Shown one piece after another: positions 43,052-51,287 of a stretch of 64,000 nt of DNA. Under the pieces are notes generated by a model. That model was not told where the DNA came from and did not search any database. It worked only from the letters and a program-made list of their open reading frames with translations. The DNA lies in assembly GCF_014207235.1 (NCBI RefSeq), contig NZ_JACHDA010000002.1:310001-374000 (forward strand). Reading direction: 5' to 3'. Positions within the stretch are counted from its first letter, which is position 1; every line of letters starts with the position of its first letter. The DNA comes from Sphingopyxis sp. JAI128. GTDB lineage: Bacteria > Pseudomonadota > Alphaproteobacteria > Sphingomonadales > Sphingomonadaceae. The translations under genes and the position numbers were made by a program.

Positions 43052-43534
43052 TCACCCCGTCCCGTAAAACCGCGCCAACCGGTCGAGCGCCAGCCCGAGA
43101 ACCAGTTTTCCCGACCGCGCAGGCCAACCAAGTCCCTTCTCCGCGCCGCCGATCCCTTCCCCGGCGCAAATCACCCGCCAGCAAATGTCGGCGAGCCCCG
43201 GCCCCGCTGCATCGAGCGCGGCGTGAAAACGCCTGTGTGCATCGATGCGCGCCAGCGATGCGTCCGACGCCCGCGCGCCGCCGCGGCTTTTGCCCGGGGG
43301 GGTGGCGTCCCAGCGCATCGTGACCCGCGCCGCCAACCCCGCGCGCTCGTAATCGCTGCGAAGCCGTTCGCCCGCCGCGAGCTGCGCCGGGGTGACCATT
43401 CCGCGCGACGCCAGCCAGAGAATCGGACTCTCGGCGGCATTGACCGTCACATGCCGCATCACCTGCGGCCCCATCTTGCCCGGATCGATCCGGTCGTCGG
43501 GATGGAGGCGGGTTTCAAGACGGCGTGCGGTCAT
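43052..43534 (-). CDS. DUF6456 protein, candidate GTA activator (GafZ-like)
   Basis: 160 residues, soluble. HVTVNAAESPILWLASRGMV, AAGERLRSDYERAGLAARVT, MRWDATPP, and WRVICAGEGIGGAEKGLGWP are features of DUF6456 proteins of Alphaproteobacteria. I recall that this domain forms the C-terminal part of the Rhodobacter GTA activator GafA and corresponds to Caulobacter GafZ, which acts with GafY and RNA polymerase. GGAG upstream of ATG 43534. It is divergent from an XRE regulator, and the word CTTTCCTACA lies 54 bases upstream. Domain call good; GTA role is inference. Confidence 0.72.
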   Translation of the reverse strand: MTARRLETRLHPDDRIDPGKMGPQVMRHVTVNAAESPILWLASRGMVTPAQLAAGERLRSDYERAGLAARVTMRWDATPPGKSRGGARASDASLARIDAHRRFHAALDAAGPGLADICWRVICAGEGIGGAEKGLGWPARSGKLVLGLALDRLARFYGTG

Positions 43535-43578
43535 GCGAATCTCCTTTACTGCACACCGGGCTTGACCCTGGATTATTT

Positions 43579-43588
43579 TGTAGGAAAG
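43579..43588 (-). promoter_or_regulatory. CTTTCCTACA word upstream of the DUF6456 gene
   Basis: The ten bases CTTTCCTACA, read on the minus strand, lie 54 bases before the DUF6456 start. They equal the first element of the promoters at 31289 and 50594. The second element (ATATGGTTC) is not conserved here; AATCCAGGGTC stands at about that distance. The 86-base region 43535-43620 also serves the divergent XRE gene. Confidence 0.4.
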
Positions 43589-43620
43589 AAGAAACCGATT
43601 TGGTTATTTGAGGATCTGCC

Positions 43621-44181
43621 ATGATCAACAGCATCCGTGCCGTCCGCCGGGCCAAGGGCCTGACGCTTGAGGAGGTGGGGCAGCGCTGCGATCCGCCAAC
43701 CACTGCGCAGACGATCGGCCGTCTCGAAACCGGCACGCGAACCTTGTCGCTCGGCTGGATGAACCGCATCGCCAAGGCGCTCGGCGTCGAAGCCGCCGAA
43801 CTCGTCCAGCTACCGCAAGACACGCAACTCAACATCACCGCATTGCTCGGCGCCGATGGCGCGCAGGCACCGACACGTACCGAGCAGGCGCTGACAGCGC
43901 GACCCGGTGAGGATATGGTCGCTGTGCGCGTTACCTCGTCGATCGGCGATTACCGCGCGGGGGATGAAATCTGGTGCCGCCGGATCGAGGGCGACTGGGG
44001 ACAAGCGCTCAACCGCGACCTGCTCGTGCCCCGCCCCGCCGGGCGCTTCTTCTTCGCGCGCCTGCTCAACGTCGACGGCGAGAAATTGCACCTGCTCCCG
44101 CTCGGCACCGGCCAGCGCCAGCAGGTCGTGAACAACCCGCCCTGGGCCGCCGTCGCCGTCCGCCTGCTCCGCACGCTCTGA
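43621..44181 (+). CDS. XRE-family regulator with S24-like C-terminal domain
   Basis: 186 residues. The N-terminal HTH (VRRAKGLTLEEVGQRCDPPT, then GRLETGTRTLSLGWMNRIAK) covers residues 5-60. The C-terminal half (MVAVRVTSSIGDYRAGDEIW, VPRPAGRFFFARLLNVDGEK) resembles the S24/CI-like fold but no catalytic Ser/Lys pair is evident. Divergent from the DUF6456 gene, so a likely regulator of it (compare RogA control of gafYZ in Caulobacter). The glycosyltransferase starts immediately after its stop. Confidence 0.82.
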   Translation: MINSIRAVRRAKGLTLEEVGQRCDPPTTAQTIGRLETGTRTLSLGWMNRIAKALGVEAAELVQLPQDTQLNITALLGADGAQAPTRTEQALTARPGEDMVAVRVTSSIGDYRAGDEIWCRRIEGDWGQALNRDLLVPRPAGRFFFARLLNVDGEKLHLLPLGTGQRQQVVNNPPWAAVAVRLLRTL

Positions 44182-45357
44182 ATGTCCTCCGCACGCCCTC
44201 TGCGCGTCCTGTCGATCGCAACGCTCTTTCCCGACGCCACGCGGCCGAACTTCGGCCTGTTCGTGGAAAAAAGCCTTCGCGCGCTCGCAGCGCAGCCCGG
44301 CATCCGGTTGACCGTCGTTGCCCCCGTTGGACTGCCGCCCTTTCCGCTGTCACTGCACAAGCGCTATCGCGCGCTGCGCGCGCTGCCGCCAGCCGGTGAT
44401 TGGAATGGGCTCTCGGTCCTGCGGCCGCGCTTTGCGCCGATCCCGCGGATCGGTGCGCGATCAAACCCGGCCAAGGTTGCGCGCGCCGTCCTCGCCGCCG
44501 TAAAAGGCCGCAAATTCGACATCGTCGATGCGCAATTCTTCTATCCCGACGGTCCTGCCGCGATGCGCGTAGCGGATGCGCTCGGTCTCCCCTTCTCGGC
44601 AAAGGCGCGCGGCGCCGATATCAGCCATTTCGGCCATGATCCGGCAACGTCGTCGCAGGTGATCGAAGCGGGCGCAAAGGCCGCGGGCCTGCTCGCCGTT
44701 TCGGCGGCGATGCGCGGCGACATGGCCGCCATCGGTATCGATGCGGCGAAAATAGCCGTCCATTACACCGGCATCGATACCGCGCGCTTCTATCCCGGTG
44801 ACCGCGCGGCCGCGCGCGCGGCACTCGGCTTGGATGGCGCCGCCGCGATCCTGTCCGTGGGCGCGTTGATCCCGCGCAAGGGGCAGGCGTTGGTGATCGA
44901 AGCGCTACCGGCACTGCCAGACGTCCATTATTGGCTCGCCGGCGCCGGCGAAGCCGAGGGCGCCTATCGCGCCCTCACGGCAAGGCTGGGCGTTGAAAAG
45001 CGCGTTCATTTCCTGGGACCGGTCGCAAATGCCGATCTGCCGCAACTCTATCGCGCCGCCGATGCCGTGGTCATGCCCTCGGTCAGCGAGGGCCTCGCCA
45101 ACGCATGGGTCGAGGCGCTGGCGTGCGGCACCCCGATCGTCATCAGCAACGCGGGCGGCGCCGCCGAACTGGTCACCTCGCCCGTCGCCGGCCGCATCGT
45201 CGATCGCACGCCGGCAGCCATCGCCAAAGCCGTGCAGGCGATCCTTGCCGCGCCTCCGCCGCCGGCCGAGGTCGCCGCCAGCCTCGGCGGGCGCTTCGAT
45301 TGGGAACGCAACGGCCTTGAGCTCGCCGCACATCTGCGCAACTGCGCCGGTCGCTAG
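44182..45357 (+). CDS. Glycosyltransferase family 4 protein
   Basis: 391 residues, GT-B fold. The N-terminal acceptor domain starts with LRVLSIATLFPDATRPNFGL. The C-terminal nucleotide-sugar domain has ILSVGALIPRKGQALVIEAL, WLAGAGEAEG, and the E-x7-E motif SEGLANAWVEALACGTPIVI. Probably transfers a sugar onto exopolysaccharide or lipid carrier; the acceptor is unknown. ATG directly abuts the XRE stop codon, so translation is coupled. Confidence 0.88.
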   Translation: MSSARPLRVLSIATLFPDATRPNFGLFVEKSLRALAAQPGIRLTVVAPVGLPPFPLSLHKRYRALRALPPAGDWNGLSVLRPRFAPIPRIGARSNPAKVARAVLAAVKGRKFDIVDAQFFYPDGPAAMRVADALGLPFSAKARGADISHFGHDPATSSQVIEAGAKAAGLLAVSAAMRGDMAAIGIDAAKIAVHYTGIDTARFYPGDRAAARAALGLDGAAAILSVGALIPRKGQALVIEALPALPDVHYWLAGAGEAEGAYRALTARLGVEKRVHFLGPVANADLPQLYRAADAVVMPSVSEGLANAWVEALACGTPIVISNAGGAAELVTSPVAGRIVDRTPAAIAKAVQAILAAPPPPAEVAASLGGRFDWERNGLELAAHLRNCAGR

Positions 45358-45367
45358 ATACGGCAAC

Positions 45368-45395
45368 GCCGGCCCGCTTTAGAAAGCGGGCCGGC
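45368..45395. terminator. Strong bidirectional terminator
   Basis: Perfect 12-base stem GCCGGCCCGCTT/AAGCGGGCCGGC with TAGA loop, between the convergent glycosyltransferase and secF genes. Confidence 0.8.
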
Positions 45396-45420
45396 GCCGA
45401 CGTTCACAAATTGAATGGCC

Positions 45421-46401
45421 TCAGACGACCGCGCCGTCGTCCTTGCGCTCGACGCGCTCGCCGCCGCCCATCCCGGCGGTGGTGCGCGGAATGAAGCTGT
45501 CAGGCCCGACCTTCAACCATACGAGCACGGGCGTCGACATCAGCACCGACGAATAGCCGCCGATGAACACGCCGAACAGCATCGCGGCGGTGAAACCGAA
45601 GATCACGTCGGGGCCGAAGATCAGCAACATGCCGAGCGCCAATACCATCGCCACCGTGGTCATCACGGTGCGCGACAGCGTCTCGTTGATGCTCAGGTTG
45701 AGCAGCGGGACGATGTCCATCTTGCGATATTTCTTCAGATTCTCGCGTATTCGGTCATATACGACGATCGTGTCGTTGAGCGAATAGCCGACGATCGTCA
45801 GCAGCGCCGCGACGCTGTTCAGGTCGAACTGCATCTGCGTCACCGCAAACAGGCCGAAGGTCAGCGACACCTCGTGGAACAGCCGGCCGAGCGCGCCGAC
45901 CCCGAACTGCCATTCGAAGCGGATCCAGATATAGATGGAAATCCCGATGATCGCGAGGCCGAGGCTGATCGCGCCGGTCCGGATCAATTCGCCCGACACC
46001 TTGCCCGACACGGTCTCGACCGATCCGGTCTTTGCGGTCGGAAAGGCCTTCTGGATACCCGCGACCAATTGCTGCCCCGCGCGTTCGGCGGCGGACTTGT
46101 CGCCTTCGGGCAGCGCGGTGCGGATCGATATCGCCTTGTCCGATCCGAACTGCTGGATCGTCGCCTCGCCAAGGCCGATCTTGCCTACCTTTTCGCGAAT
46201 TTCGTCGATCGGCGGCATGTCCTGGGTGAATTCCACGCGGACCGACTGGCCGCCGACAAAGTCGACGCCAAGGTTCAGCCCCTTTGTCGCGACCAGCGCG
46301 ATCGATATCGCCACGAGGAAAAAGCTCATGAACGAAGCCCATTTCCGCCAGCGCAGGAAATCGATGTTGGTGTTGTCGGGGACGAGTTTCAGCAAGCGCA
46401 T
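45421..46401 (-). CDS. secF: Protein translocase subunit SecF
   Basis: 326 residues with six membrane segments and one periplasmic domain. Conserved FVGGQSVRVEFT after the first segment, and VGYSLNDTIVVYDRIRENL, NLSINETLSRTVMTT in the membrane core. With SecD and YajC it uses the proton gradient to assist Sec export. Twelve bases after secD in the operon yajC-secD-secF. Confidence 0.96.
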   Translation of the reverse strand: MRLLKLVPDNTNIDFLRWRKWASFMSFFLVAISIALVATKGLNLGVDFVGGQSVRVEFTQDMPPIDEIREKVGKIGLGEATIQQFGSDKAISIRTALPEGDKSAAERAGQQLVAGIQKAFPTAKTGSVETVSGKVSGELIRTGAISLGLAIIGISIYIWIRFEWQFGVGALGRLFHEVSLTFGLFAVTQMQFDLNSVAALLTIVGYSLNDTIVVYDRIRENLKKYRKMDIVPLLNLSINETLSRTVMTTVAMVLALGMLLIFGPDVIFGFTAAMLFGVFIGGYSSVLMSTPVLVWLKVGPDSFIPRTTAGMGGGERVERKDDGAVV

Positions 46402-46413
46402 CGTTCCGCTCCC

Positions 46414-48027
46414 TTAAATGTTGATCGTCGTCGGGCGCTTGGTCCGCAGCCAATGGGCGACGAACATGCGCGTGACGGTAACGGCGGTGAAAACGCTGGT
46501 GACGATGCCGATGGTCAGGACCACGGCAAACCCCTTGATCGGGCCCGACCCGAACCAGAACATCAGCGCCGCCGCGATGACATTGGTGACGTTGGCGTCG
46601 AAAATTGCGCGGCTCGCTTCGGTGTAGCCCAGTTCGATCGCCTGGAACACCTTGCGCCCGCGCGCGAGTTCCTCGCGTATGCGCTCGTTGATCAGCACGT
46701 TCGCATCGACGGCGGCACCGATCGTCAGCACGAAACCGGCGATGCCCGGCAGCGTCAGCGTCGCGTTGAATGCCGCCATGATCGCAATGATCAGGAAGAC
46801 GTTGAAGACCAGCGCGACACAGGCATAGACCCCGAACCGCCCGTAAACGACGAGCATGAGCACAAGCACCGACACCGTCGCGATGATGCCCGCGATCGCG
46901 CCCTTGCGGATCGAGTCGGCGCCGAGTTCGGGGGTGACCGTCCGCTCCTCGACGACGGTCATCTTCACGGGTAGTGCGCCCGAACGGAGCGAGATAGCCA
47001 GAGCGTTGGCACTCGCGACGCTGAAGCTACCCGAAATCTGCGCGCTGCCGCCCAGGATCGGTTCCTTGATCGACGGCGCCGACAGCACCTTGCCGTCGAG
47101 CACCATCGCGAAGCGCTTGCCGACATTCTGCGCCGTCACCTTCGCGAAGGTGCTCGACCCGCCCGAATCGAAGCGGATCGAAACGACCGGCTGGTTGTTC
47201 TGCGGGTCATAGCTTTGCTGGGCGTTGATCAATTGCTCGCCGCTGATCATCACCTGGCGGCGCAGCACTTCGAACGCCGCACCATTGCCTTCACCCTCGG
47301 CATAAGGGACGATTTCGCTGCCAACGGGCACGCGGCCCGCGGCGGCTTCGTTCGGGTCGGCGTTGGTATCGACCATGCGGAACTCGAGCCGCGCGGTCTT
47401 GCCGATCAGTTCCTTGAGCGCGGCCGGGTCCTGAAGCCCCGGAACCTGCACGACGATACGATCGGTGCCTTCGCGAATGATCGTCGGCTCGCGGGTGCCG
47501 AGGTCGTCGACGCGCTTCGCGATGATATCGCGCGCGGTATCCATCGCGTTCGCCACGGCCTGCGTCTGTCCCGCGCTCGTCGGCGTCATGACGATCCGGG
47601 TCACGTCGATGACGTCGATGCTCCAGTCGCGCTGGCCGGTCAGGCCGGCACCCTGCGTTTCGCTGAACAGCCGCTCGCGCGCTTCGTCGAGCTTCGCCTG
47701 ATCGCGCACGAGGAAGCTGATTTTGCCGCCTGCGTTCGACAGTTCGCCGATCGCGATGTCGTCGTCGGGCCCGCGCTCGCCGCGCATCGCGGTACGCACG
47801 GTCTTTTCCATGTTGGTCAGTTGGGTCTTGCGAAGGTCGGCGACGTCGGCCTCGAGCAGCAGGTGGCTGCCGCCGGCCAGGTCGAGACCCAGGTTAACCT
47901 TCGCCTGCGCGACCGAAGGCAGGCTGTCGCGCGTCTTTTCGGGAAGGAAGCTGGGAATGGAAAAGAGGATACCGAGCAGCAGGATGATGCTGATGCCGAT
48001 GGTCTTCCAGCGCGGGAAATCGAGCAT
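46414..48027 (-). CDS. secD: Protein translocase subunit SecD
   Basis: 537 residues. LGLDLAGGSHLLLEAD after the first membrane segment, a large periplasmic domain (P1) to about residue 370, and the membrane core with GAVDANVLINERIREELARG, near the D residue needed for proton-driven function. Second gene of yajC-secD-secF, 54 bases after yajC. Confidence 0.96.
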   Translation of the reverse strand: MLDFPRWKTIGISIILLLGILFSIPSFLPEKTRDSLPSVAQAKVNLGLDLAGGSHLLLEADVADLRKTQLTNMEKTVRTAMRGERGPDDDIAIGELSNAGGKISFLVRDQAKLDEARERLFSETQGAGLTGQRDWSIDVIDVTRIVMTPTSAGQTQAVANAMDTARDIIAKRVDDLGTREPTIIREGTDRIVVQVPGLQDPAALKELIGKTARLEFRMVDTNADPNEAAAGRVPVGSEIVPYAEGEGNGAAFEVLRRQVMISGEQLINAQQSYDPQNNQPVVSIRFDSGGSSTFAKVTAQNVGKRFAMVLDGKVLSAPSIKEPILGGSAQISGSFSVASANALAISLRSGALPVKMTVVEERTVTPELGADSIRKGAIAGIIATVSVLVLMLVVYGRFGVYACVALVFNVFLIIAIMAAFNATLTLPGIAGFVLTIGAAVDANVLINERIREELARGRKVFQAIELGYTEASRAIFDANVTNVIAAALMFWFGSGPIKGFAVVLTIGIVTSVFTAVTVTRMFVAHWLRTKRPTTINI

Positions 48028-48081
48028 GGTCTAAAGTCCGATTGCAAGAGCGGGACCGCGCGGGACGCGGACCCCGTCGCG

Positions 48082-48411
48082 TCAGTCGTTGGCGGGCTTG
48101 CCGCCGGGCTGCATAACGTCGGCCAGGGTCGACTTCACGACCTTGATCTTCACGCCCTGCGCAATTTCGACATCGACGAAATCGTCATCGACACGCGTCA
48201 CCTTGCCGACGATCCCGCCGCCGGTCACGACCTGGTCGCGCGGCTTCACCGCCGCGACCTTGGTGCGATGTTCCTTCGCGCGCACCTGCTGGGGGCGAAT
48301 TAGGAAGAACCAGAAAACCGCGAAAATCAGGAGATAGGGCACCAGCATCAAAAGGCCGGCTGTTCCGCCGCCCGATCCGGCAGCCTGGGCCAGAAGCAAT
48401 TGCATCGACAT
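48082..48411 (-). CDS. yajC: Preprotein translocase subunit YajC
   Basis: 109 residues from ATG 48411. One membrane segment (LLMLVPYLLIFAVFWFFLIR) followed by PQQVRAKEHR and the soluble YajC domain (VTGGGIVGKVTRVDDDFVDV). First gene of the SecDF-YajC operon. The upstream gap 48412-48668 contains no gene; it should hold the divergent yajC and tRNA promoters. Confidence 0.94.
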   Translation of the reverse strand: MSMQLLLAQAAGSGGGTAGLLMLVPYLLIFAVFWFFLIRPQQVRAKEHRTKVAAVKPRDQVVTGGGIVGKVTRVDDDFVDVEIAQGVKIKVVKSTLADVMQPGGKPAND

Positions 48412-48615
48412 GGGTGAAAAGACTTTCTGTTTGCAGCATTGCCCGCTCCCCACGGAACCGGCACGCAAATATGGCGCGGCGCCTATCACGCAGGGGACTT
48501 GCGTGCAACCGGTCGTGCGCGCCCTTCCCCCTTGGCAAGCGCCGCCGAAATGGGAAGGATCGCACCCGGATCAAGGTCGCAACGTCCAACTTCGTCGCAA
48601 CCCCGCCATCGCTGC

Positions 48616-48644
48616 TTGCATCGGCTGCCAAGGCGCGCTAGGGG
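48616..48644 (+). promoter_or_regulatory. Candidate tRNA-Pro promoter
   Basis: TTGCAT (48616-48621), 17 bases, TAGGGG (48639-48644), with a predicted start about 18 bases before the mature tRNA. Confidence 0.35.
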
Positions 48645-48668
48645 CCTCGCCTGCCCAATCGGGCCGGT

Positions 48669-48745
48669 CGGGACGTAGCGCAGCCTGGTAGCGCATCACA
48701 CTGGGGGTGTGGGGGTCGGAGGTTCGAATCCTCTCGTCCCGACCA
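48669..48745 (+). tRNA. tRNA-Pro(GGG)
   Basis: 77 bases fold into a complete cloverleaf: acceptor CGGGACG/CGTCCCG, D stem GCGC/GCGC, anticodon stem TCACA/TGTGG with loop CTGGGGG (anticodon GGG), T stem GGAGG/CCTCT with TTCGAAT loop, and encoded CCA. Reads proline codon CCC. Confidence 0.97.
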
Positions 48746-48802
48746 ATTTCCACCGCTTGCGGGGCGGTCCACACCGAAAGCGCAGGATCGATACCGGCAA
48801 GC

Positions 48803-49149
48803 ATGCCGATCGTCGCCCCGGCTTTCCTCACCTTCATTCTTTCGGCCTGTTCGCCATGGATGGCCGCCGGCATCGTCCTGATGGGCGTTCTCCCCTGGCT
48901 CCCTGGCTGCTGCCCGCCGCGGCCGCGCGCACGCTCCGCGGGATCAGCCAGTTCGCTTCGAACAGCTGGCACTTCCTGCTCCACCGCCGCCAAATCGTCT
49001 GGCGGGTGCTGCTGCTATTCGGCATCGGCTCGGCCGGATCGCCCGCCTTCTTCTCCGCCGTCCGGTTCCAGCCGACGAAGGTCCTCGTCTTCCTCGGTTT
49101 CGGGCCGATGCCCATCCTCGCCCAGGCGATTCGAATCGCCTCTGGTTGA
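48803..49149 (+). pseudogene. TauE/SafE permease remnant with three indels
   Basis: Three reading frames are needed to read a TauE/SafE-like protein: PAFLTFILS (frame of ATG 48803), GLFAM, AAGIVLMGVL, then PWLLPAAAARTLRGISQFAS to the stop at 49149. The breaks fit a one-base loss near 48849, a 4-base tandem duplication ATGGATGG (48856-48863) and an 8-base tandem duplication CCCTGGCTCCCTGGCT (48893-48908). The protein also stops at about half the family length, so this is a decayed gene. It lies directly after tRNA-Pro. Confidence 0.72.
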
Positions 49150-49164
49150 ACGCGGCGCAAAGTT

Positions 49165-49191
49165 GCGGCCGGGCTCGTCCGGCCCGGCCGC
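49165..49191. terminator. Hairpin terminator near the EF-hand gene
   Basis: Perfect 10-base stem GCGGCCGGGC/GCCCGGCCGC with a 7-base loop, between the TauE remnant and the convergent EF-hand gene. Confidence 0.7.
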
Positions 49192-49199
49192 GTCGCCGG

Positions 49200-49511
49200 T
49201 TACTCCGCCGGGTCGGGTGCGGGGCGCGCCTTGCGCATCGCCGCCAGTTCGGCCTTGTCGACCGCGCCATCGCCATTGGCATCGGCGCGCTTGATGAAAG
49301 CGTCAATCTTTTCCGGGCTTTTCAGGCTCGCGTCGCCGCGCCGCTCGGCCCGCATTTCCAACATCTTGCTAATTTCATCCCGGTCGAGCAGGCCGTCGCC
49401 ATTGGCATCGATCATTGCGAACATCTGTCCGCCGTCCTTCGGCGGCTGTGCCGCGGCAAGCGTCGGCAGCGCAAGCGCGACCGCGGCGGCAATCAAAATT
49501 TCTGTCTTCAC
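49200..49511 (-). CDS. Secreted EF-hand calcium-binding protein
   Basis: 103 residues: signal peptide to about residue 21 (LPTLAAAQ) and two canonical EF-hand loops, DANGDGLLDRDE and DANGDGAVDKAE. Each has acidic residues at positions 1, 3, 5 and 12. Likely a periplasmic Ca-binding protein; partner unknown. Confidence 0.9.
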   Translation of the reverse strand: MKTEILIAAAVALALPTLAAAQPPKDGGQMFAMIDANGDGLLDRDEISKMLEMRAERRGDASLKSPEKIDAFIKRADANGDGAVDKAELAAMRKARPAPDPAE

Positions 49512-49605
49512 GTCCTGTCCTCTTCATGGTTCGGCGCATTCGCCGGGGCACCCCGACGCGGACATGGCGGCGCGATGTCGCAAAATTATCCCAATATAAA
49601 AGGCG

Positions 49606-50583
49606 TCACGGCCGCAGCACGACCTTCCCCACCACCTCGCGCCGTTCGAGCATCGCGAACCCCTCGCGCCAGTCGGCAAGGTCGAGCGCGGCATGGACAT
49701 GCGGCCGGATCCGGCCCGCCGCCGCCAGCGCGTCGATCGCCGCGATATTCTCGGCGCCGCGCTCCGGAAAGCGGCGCCCATATTCGCCCGCGCGGACTCC
49801 GACGACCGAGAAACCCTTGATCAGCGGGATATTCACCGTGACGTCGGGAATGCGGCCCGAGGTGAAGCCGACCACAAGCAAACGCCCCCCGAAGGCGATA
49901 CAGCGCGTCGACTCGTCGAACACATCGCCGCCGACCGGGTCGAAGATGACGTCGGCGCCCTTGCCCCCGGTCAGCGCTTTCACCTCTTCGCGGAATCCCG
50001 GTCCGGCCGCGATCACCGCATCGGGCGCGCACAGCCGCGCGACCGCCCCGCGCTTCTCCTCGCTGCTCGCCGCCGCGATCACGCGCGCGCCCAGCGCTTT
50101 CGCCAGGTCGACCGTCGCGAGCCCCACCCCGCCCGCCGCGCCATGGACGAGCAGCCACTCGCCGGGCTCGATCCGCGCACAGCGGACGAGCGCGACATAG
50201 GCGGTGAGGTACGCCACGGGATAAGCCGCCGCCTCATCCCAGCCCAGCGCGTCGGGCTTTGACCGCAGCGCACTCGCGGGAACCACGGCATATTCGGCCA
50301 TCGCGCCGATGCGATTGCCGCCGACGACCGCGTCGCCCACCGTCCAGCCGGCCACACCCTCGCCCACGGCGTCGATTTGGCCGGCGAACTCCAGTCCCGA
50401 CACGAACGGCAGCTCAGGCTTCAACTGATAGCTGCCGGAGGTCATCAGGAGGTCGGGGAAATTCACCGCCGCCGCGCGTACGCGCACGCGGACCTCGCCG
50501 GGGCCGGGGACGGGAACGGGCAGATCGGCCAGTCCCGCACCGCCATGATCGGGTAGCAACGCCCGCACCTGCAATGCCCGCAT
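49606..50583 (-). CDS. Zinc-free MDR-family NADPH:quinone oxidoreductase
   Basis: 325 residues. GroES-like domain (PVPVPGPGEVRVRVRAAAVN, then FPDLLMTSGSYQLKPELPFV) and Rossmann domain with VHGAAGGVGLATVDLAKALG, then VIFDPVGGDVFDES. It lacks the zinc-binding cysteines of alcohol dehydrogenases and is typical of quinone oxidoreductases that reduce quinones or enoyl substrates. ATG 50583; a GTG one codon upstream is possible, with AGGAAAGG before it. Confidence 0.88.
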   Translation of the reverse strand: MRALQVRALLPDHGGAGLADLPVPVPGPGEVRVRVRAAAVNFPDLLMTSGSYQLKPELPFVSGLEFAGQIDAVGEGVAGWTVGDAVVGGNRIGAMAEYAVVPASALRSKPDALGWDEAAAYPVAYLTAYVALVRCARIEPGEWLLVHGAAGGVGLATVDLAKALGARVIAAASSEEKRGAVARLCAPDAVIAAGPGFREEVKALTGGKGADVIFDPVGGDVFDESTRCIAFGGRLLVVGFTSGRIPDVTVNIPLIKGFSVVGVRAGEYGRRFPERGAENIAAIDALAAAGRIRPHVHAALDLADWREGFAMLERREVVGKVVLRP

Positions 50584-50593
50584 CACGAAAAGC

Positions 50594-50620
50594 CTTTCCT
50601 ACAATATTCCAATATGGTTC
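50594..50620 (+). promoter_or_regulatory. Shared promoter motif (copy upstream of endolysin)
   Basis: CTTTCCTACA (50594-50603), 8 bases, ATATGGTTC (50612-50620). Identical spacing to 31289-31315, and the ATG follows 35 bases later, against 36 there. The left part also overlaps the ribosome-binding region of the oppositely oriented oxidoreductase gene, which may constrain it. Confidence 0.6.
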
Positions 50621-50655
50621 GTTTCATTCGTTCAAAACACCAAAAGGAGCGAATC

Positions 50656-51225
50656 ATGCCGAGACCCGACCCCCTCGCCAGCGACGCCGACGCGCTGATC
50701 GACGCCGTCATCGACCGCGAAGGCCGATATGTAAACCACCCCGCCGATCGCGGCGGCCCCACCTGCTGGGGGATCACCGAGGCCGTCGCGCGTGCGCAGG
50801 GTTATGCAGGCGACATGCGCGACCTGCCCCGCGCCGAGGCGGTATCGATCTACCGCCGCCTCTATTGGCTGCGCCCCGGTTTCGACCGTGTCGCGCTGCG
50901 CGCCCCGAAAATCGCAGCCGAACTCTTCGACACCGGCGTCAACATGGGCACAGCTACTGCGACGGGCTTCCTTCAGCGCGCGCTCAATGCGCTCAATCGC
51001 GCCGCGCGCGACTATCCCGACATCGCGGTAGACCGCGAGATCGGCCCGCGCACTTTGTCCGCGCTCGACGGCTTCATGAAGGCGCGCGGCAAGGGCGGCG
51101 AAGCCGTTCTGCTCCGCGCGATGGAGGCGCTGCAGGGCGAACGCTACATCGCGCTCGCCGAACGCCGCCCCAGCCAGGAGGCATTTCTCTACGGCTGGCT
51201 CGCGAACCGCATCGGCCATGACTGA
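50656..51225 (+). CDS. GH108 N-acetylmuramidase endolysin
   Basis: 189 residues from ATG 50656 (AAGGAG six bases upstream). The GH108 catalytic region is DREGRYVNHPADRGGPTCWG, then ITEAVARAQG, with the Glu near residue 22 as the presumed acid. FDTGVNMGTATATGFLQRAL and IGPRTLSALDGF belong to the peptidoglycan-binding C-terminal part. No signal peptide, so export would need the holin encoded next. RcGTA uses a GH108 endolysin in a locus detached from its head/tail cluster. Confidence 0.9.
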   Translation: MPRPDPLASDADALIDAVIDREGRYVNHPADRGGPTCWGITEAVARAQGYAGDMRDLPRAEAVSIYRRLYWLRPGFDRVALRAPKIAAELFDTGVNMGTATATGFLQRALNALNRAARDYPDIAVDREIGPRTLSALDGFMKARGKGGEAVLLRAMEALQGERYIALAERRPSQEAFLYGWLANRIGHD

Positions 51226-51287
51226 CGCGTCGCGGCGCGCCATTGGGCTGACCTTTACTGACCTTTGACCACGCAGGAGACACCCGA

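Noticed and set aside
48669..49149. tRNA-Pro with adjacent remnant as an integration site of a genomic island
   Set aside because: No integrase and no duplicate of the tRNA 3' end was found downstream; the remnant looks like an ordinary decayed gene.
48709..49149. 146-codon open frame starting inside the tRNA gene
   Set aside because: The frame is open only because two tandem duplications sum to a multiple of three; its first half is not protein-like and the start overlaps the tRNA. It is annotated as part of the TauE/SafE pseudogene.
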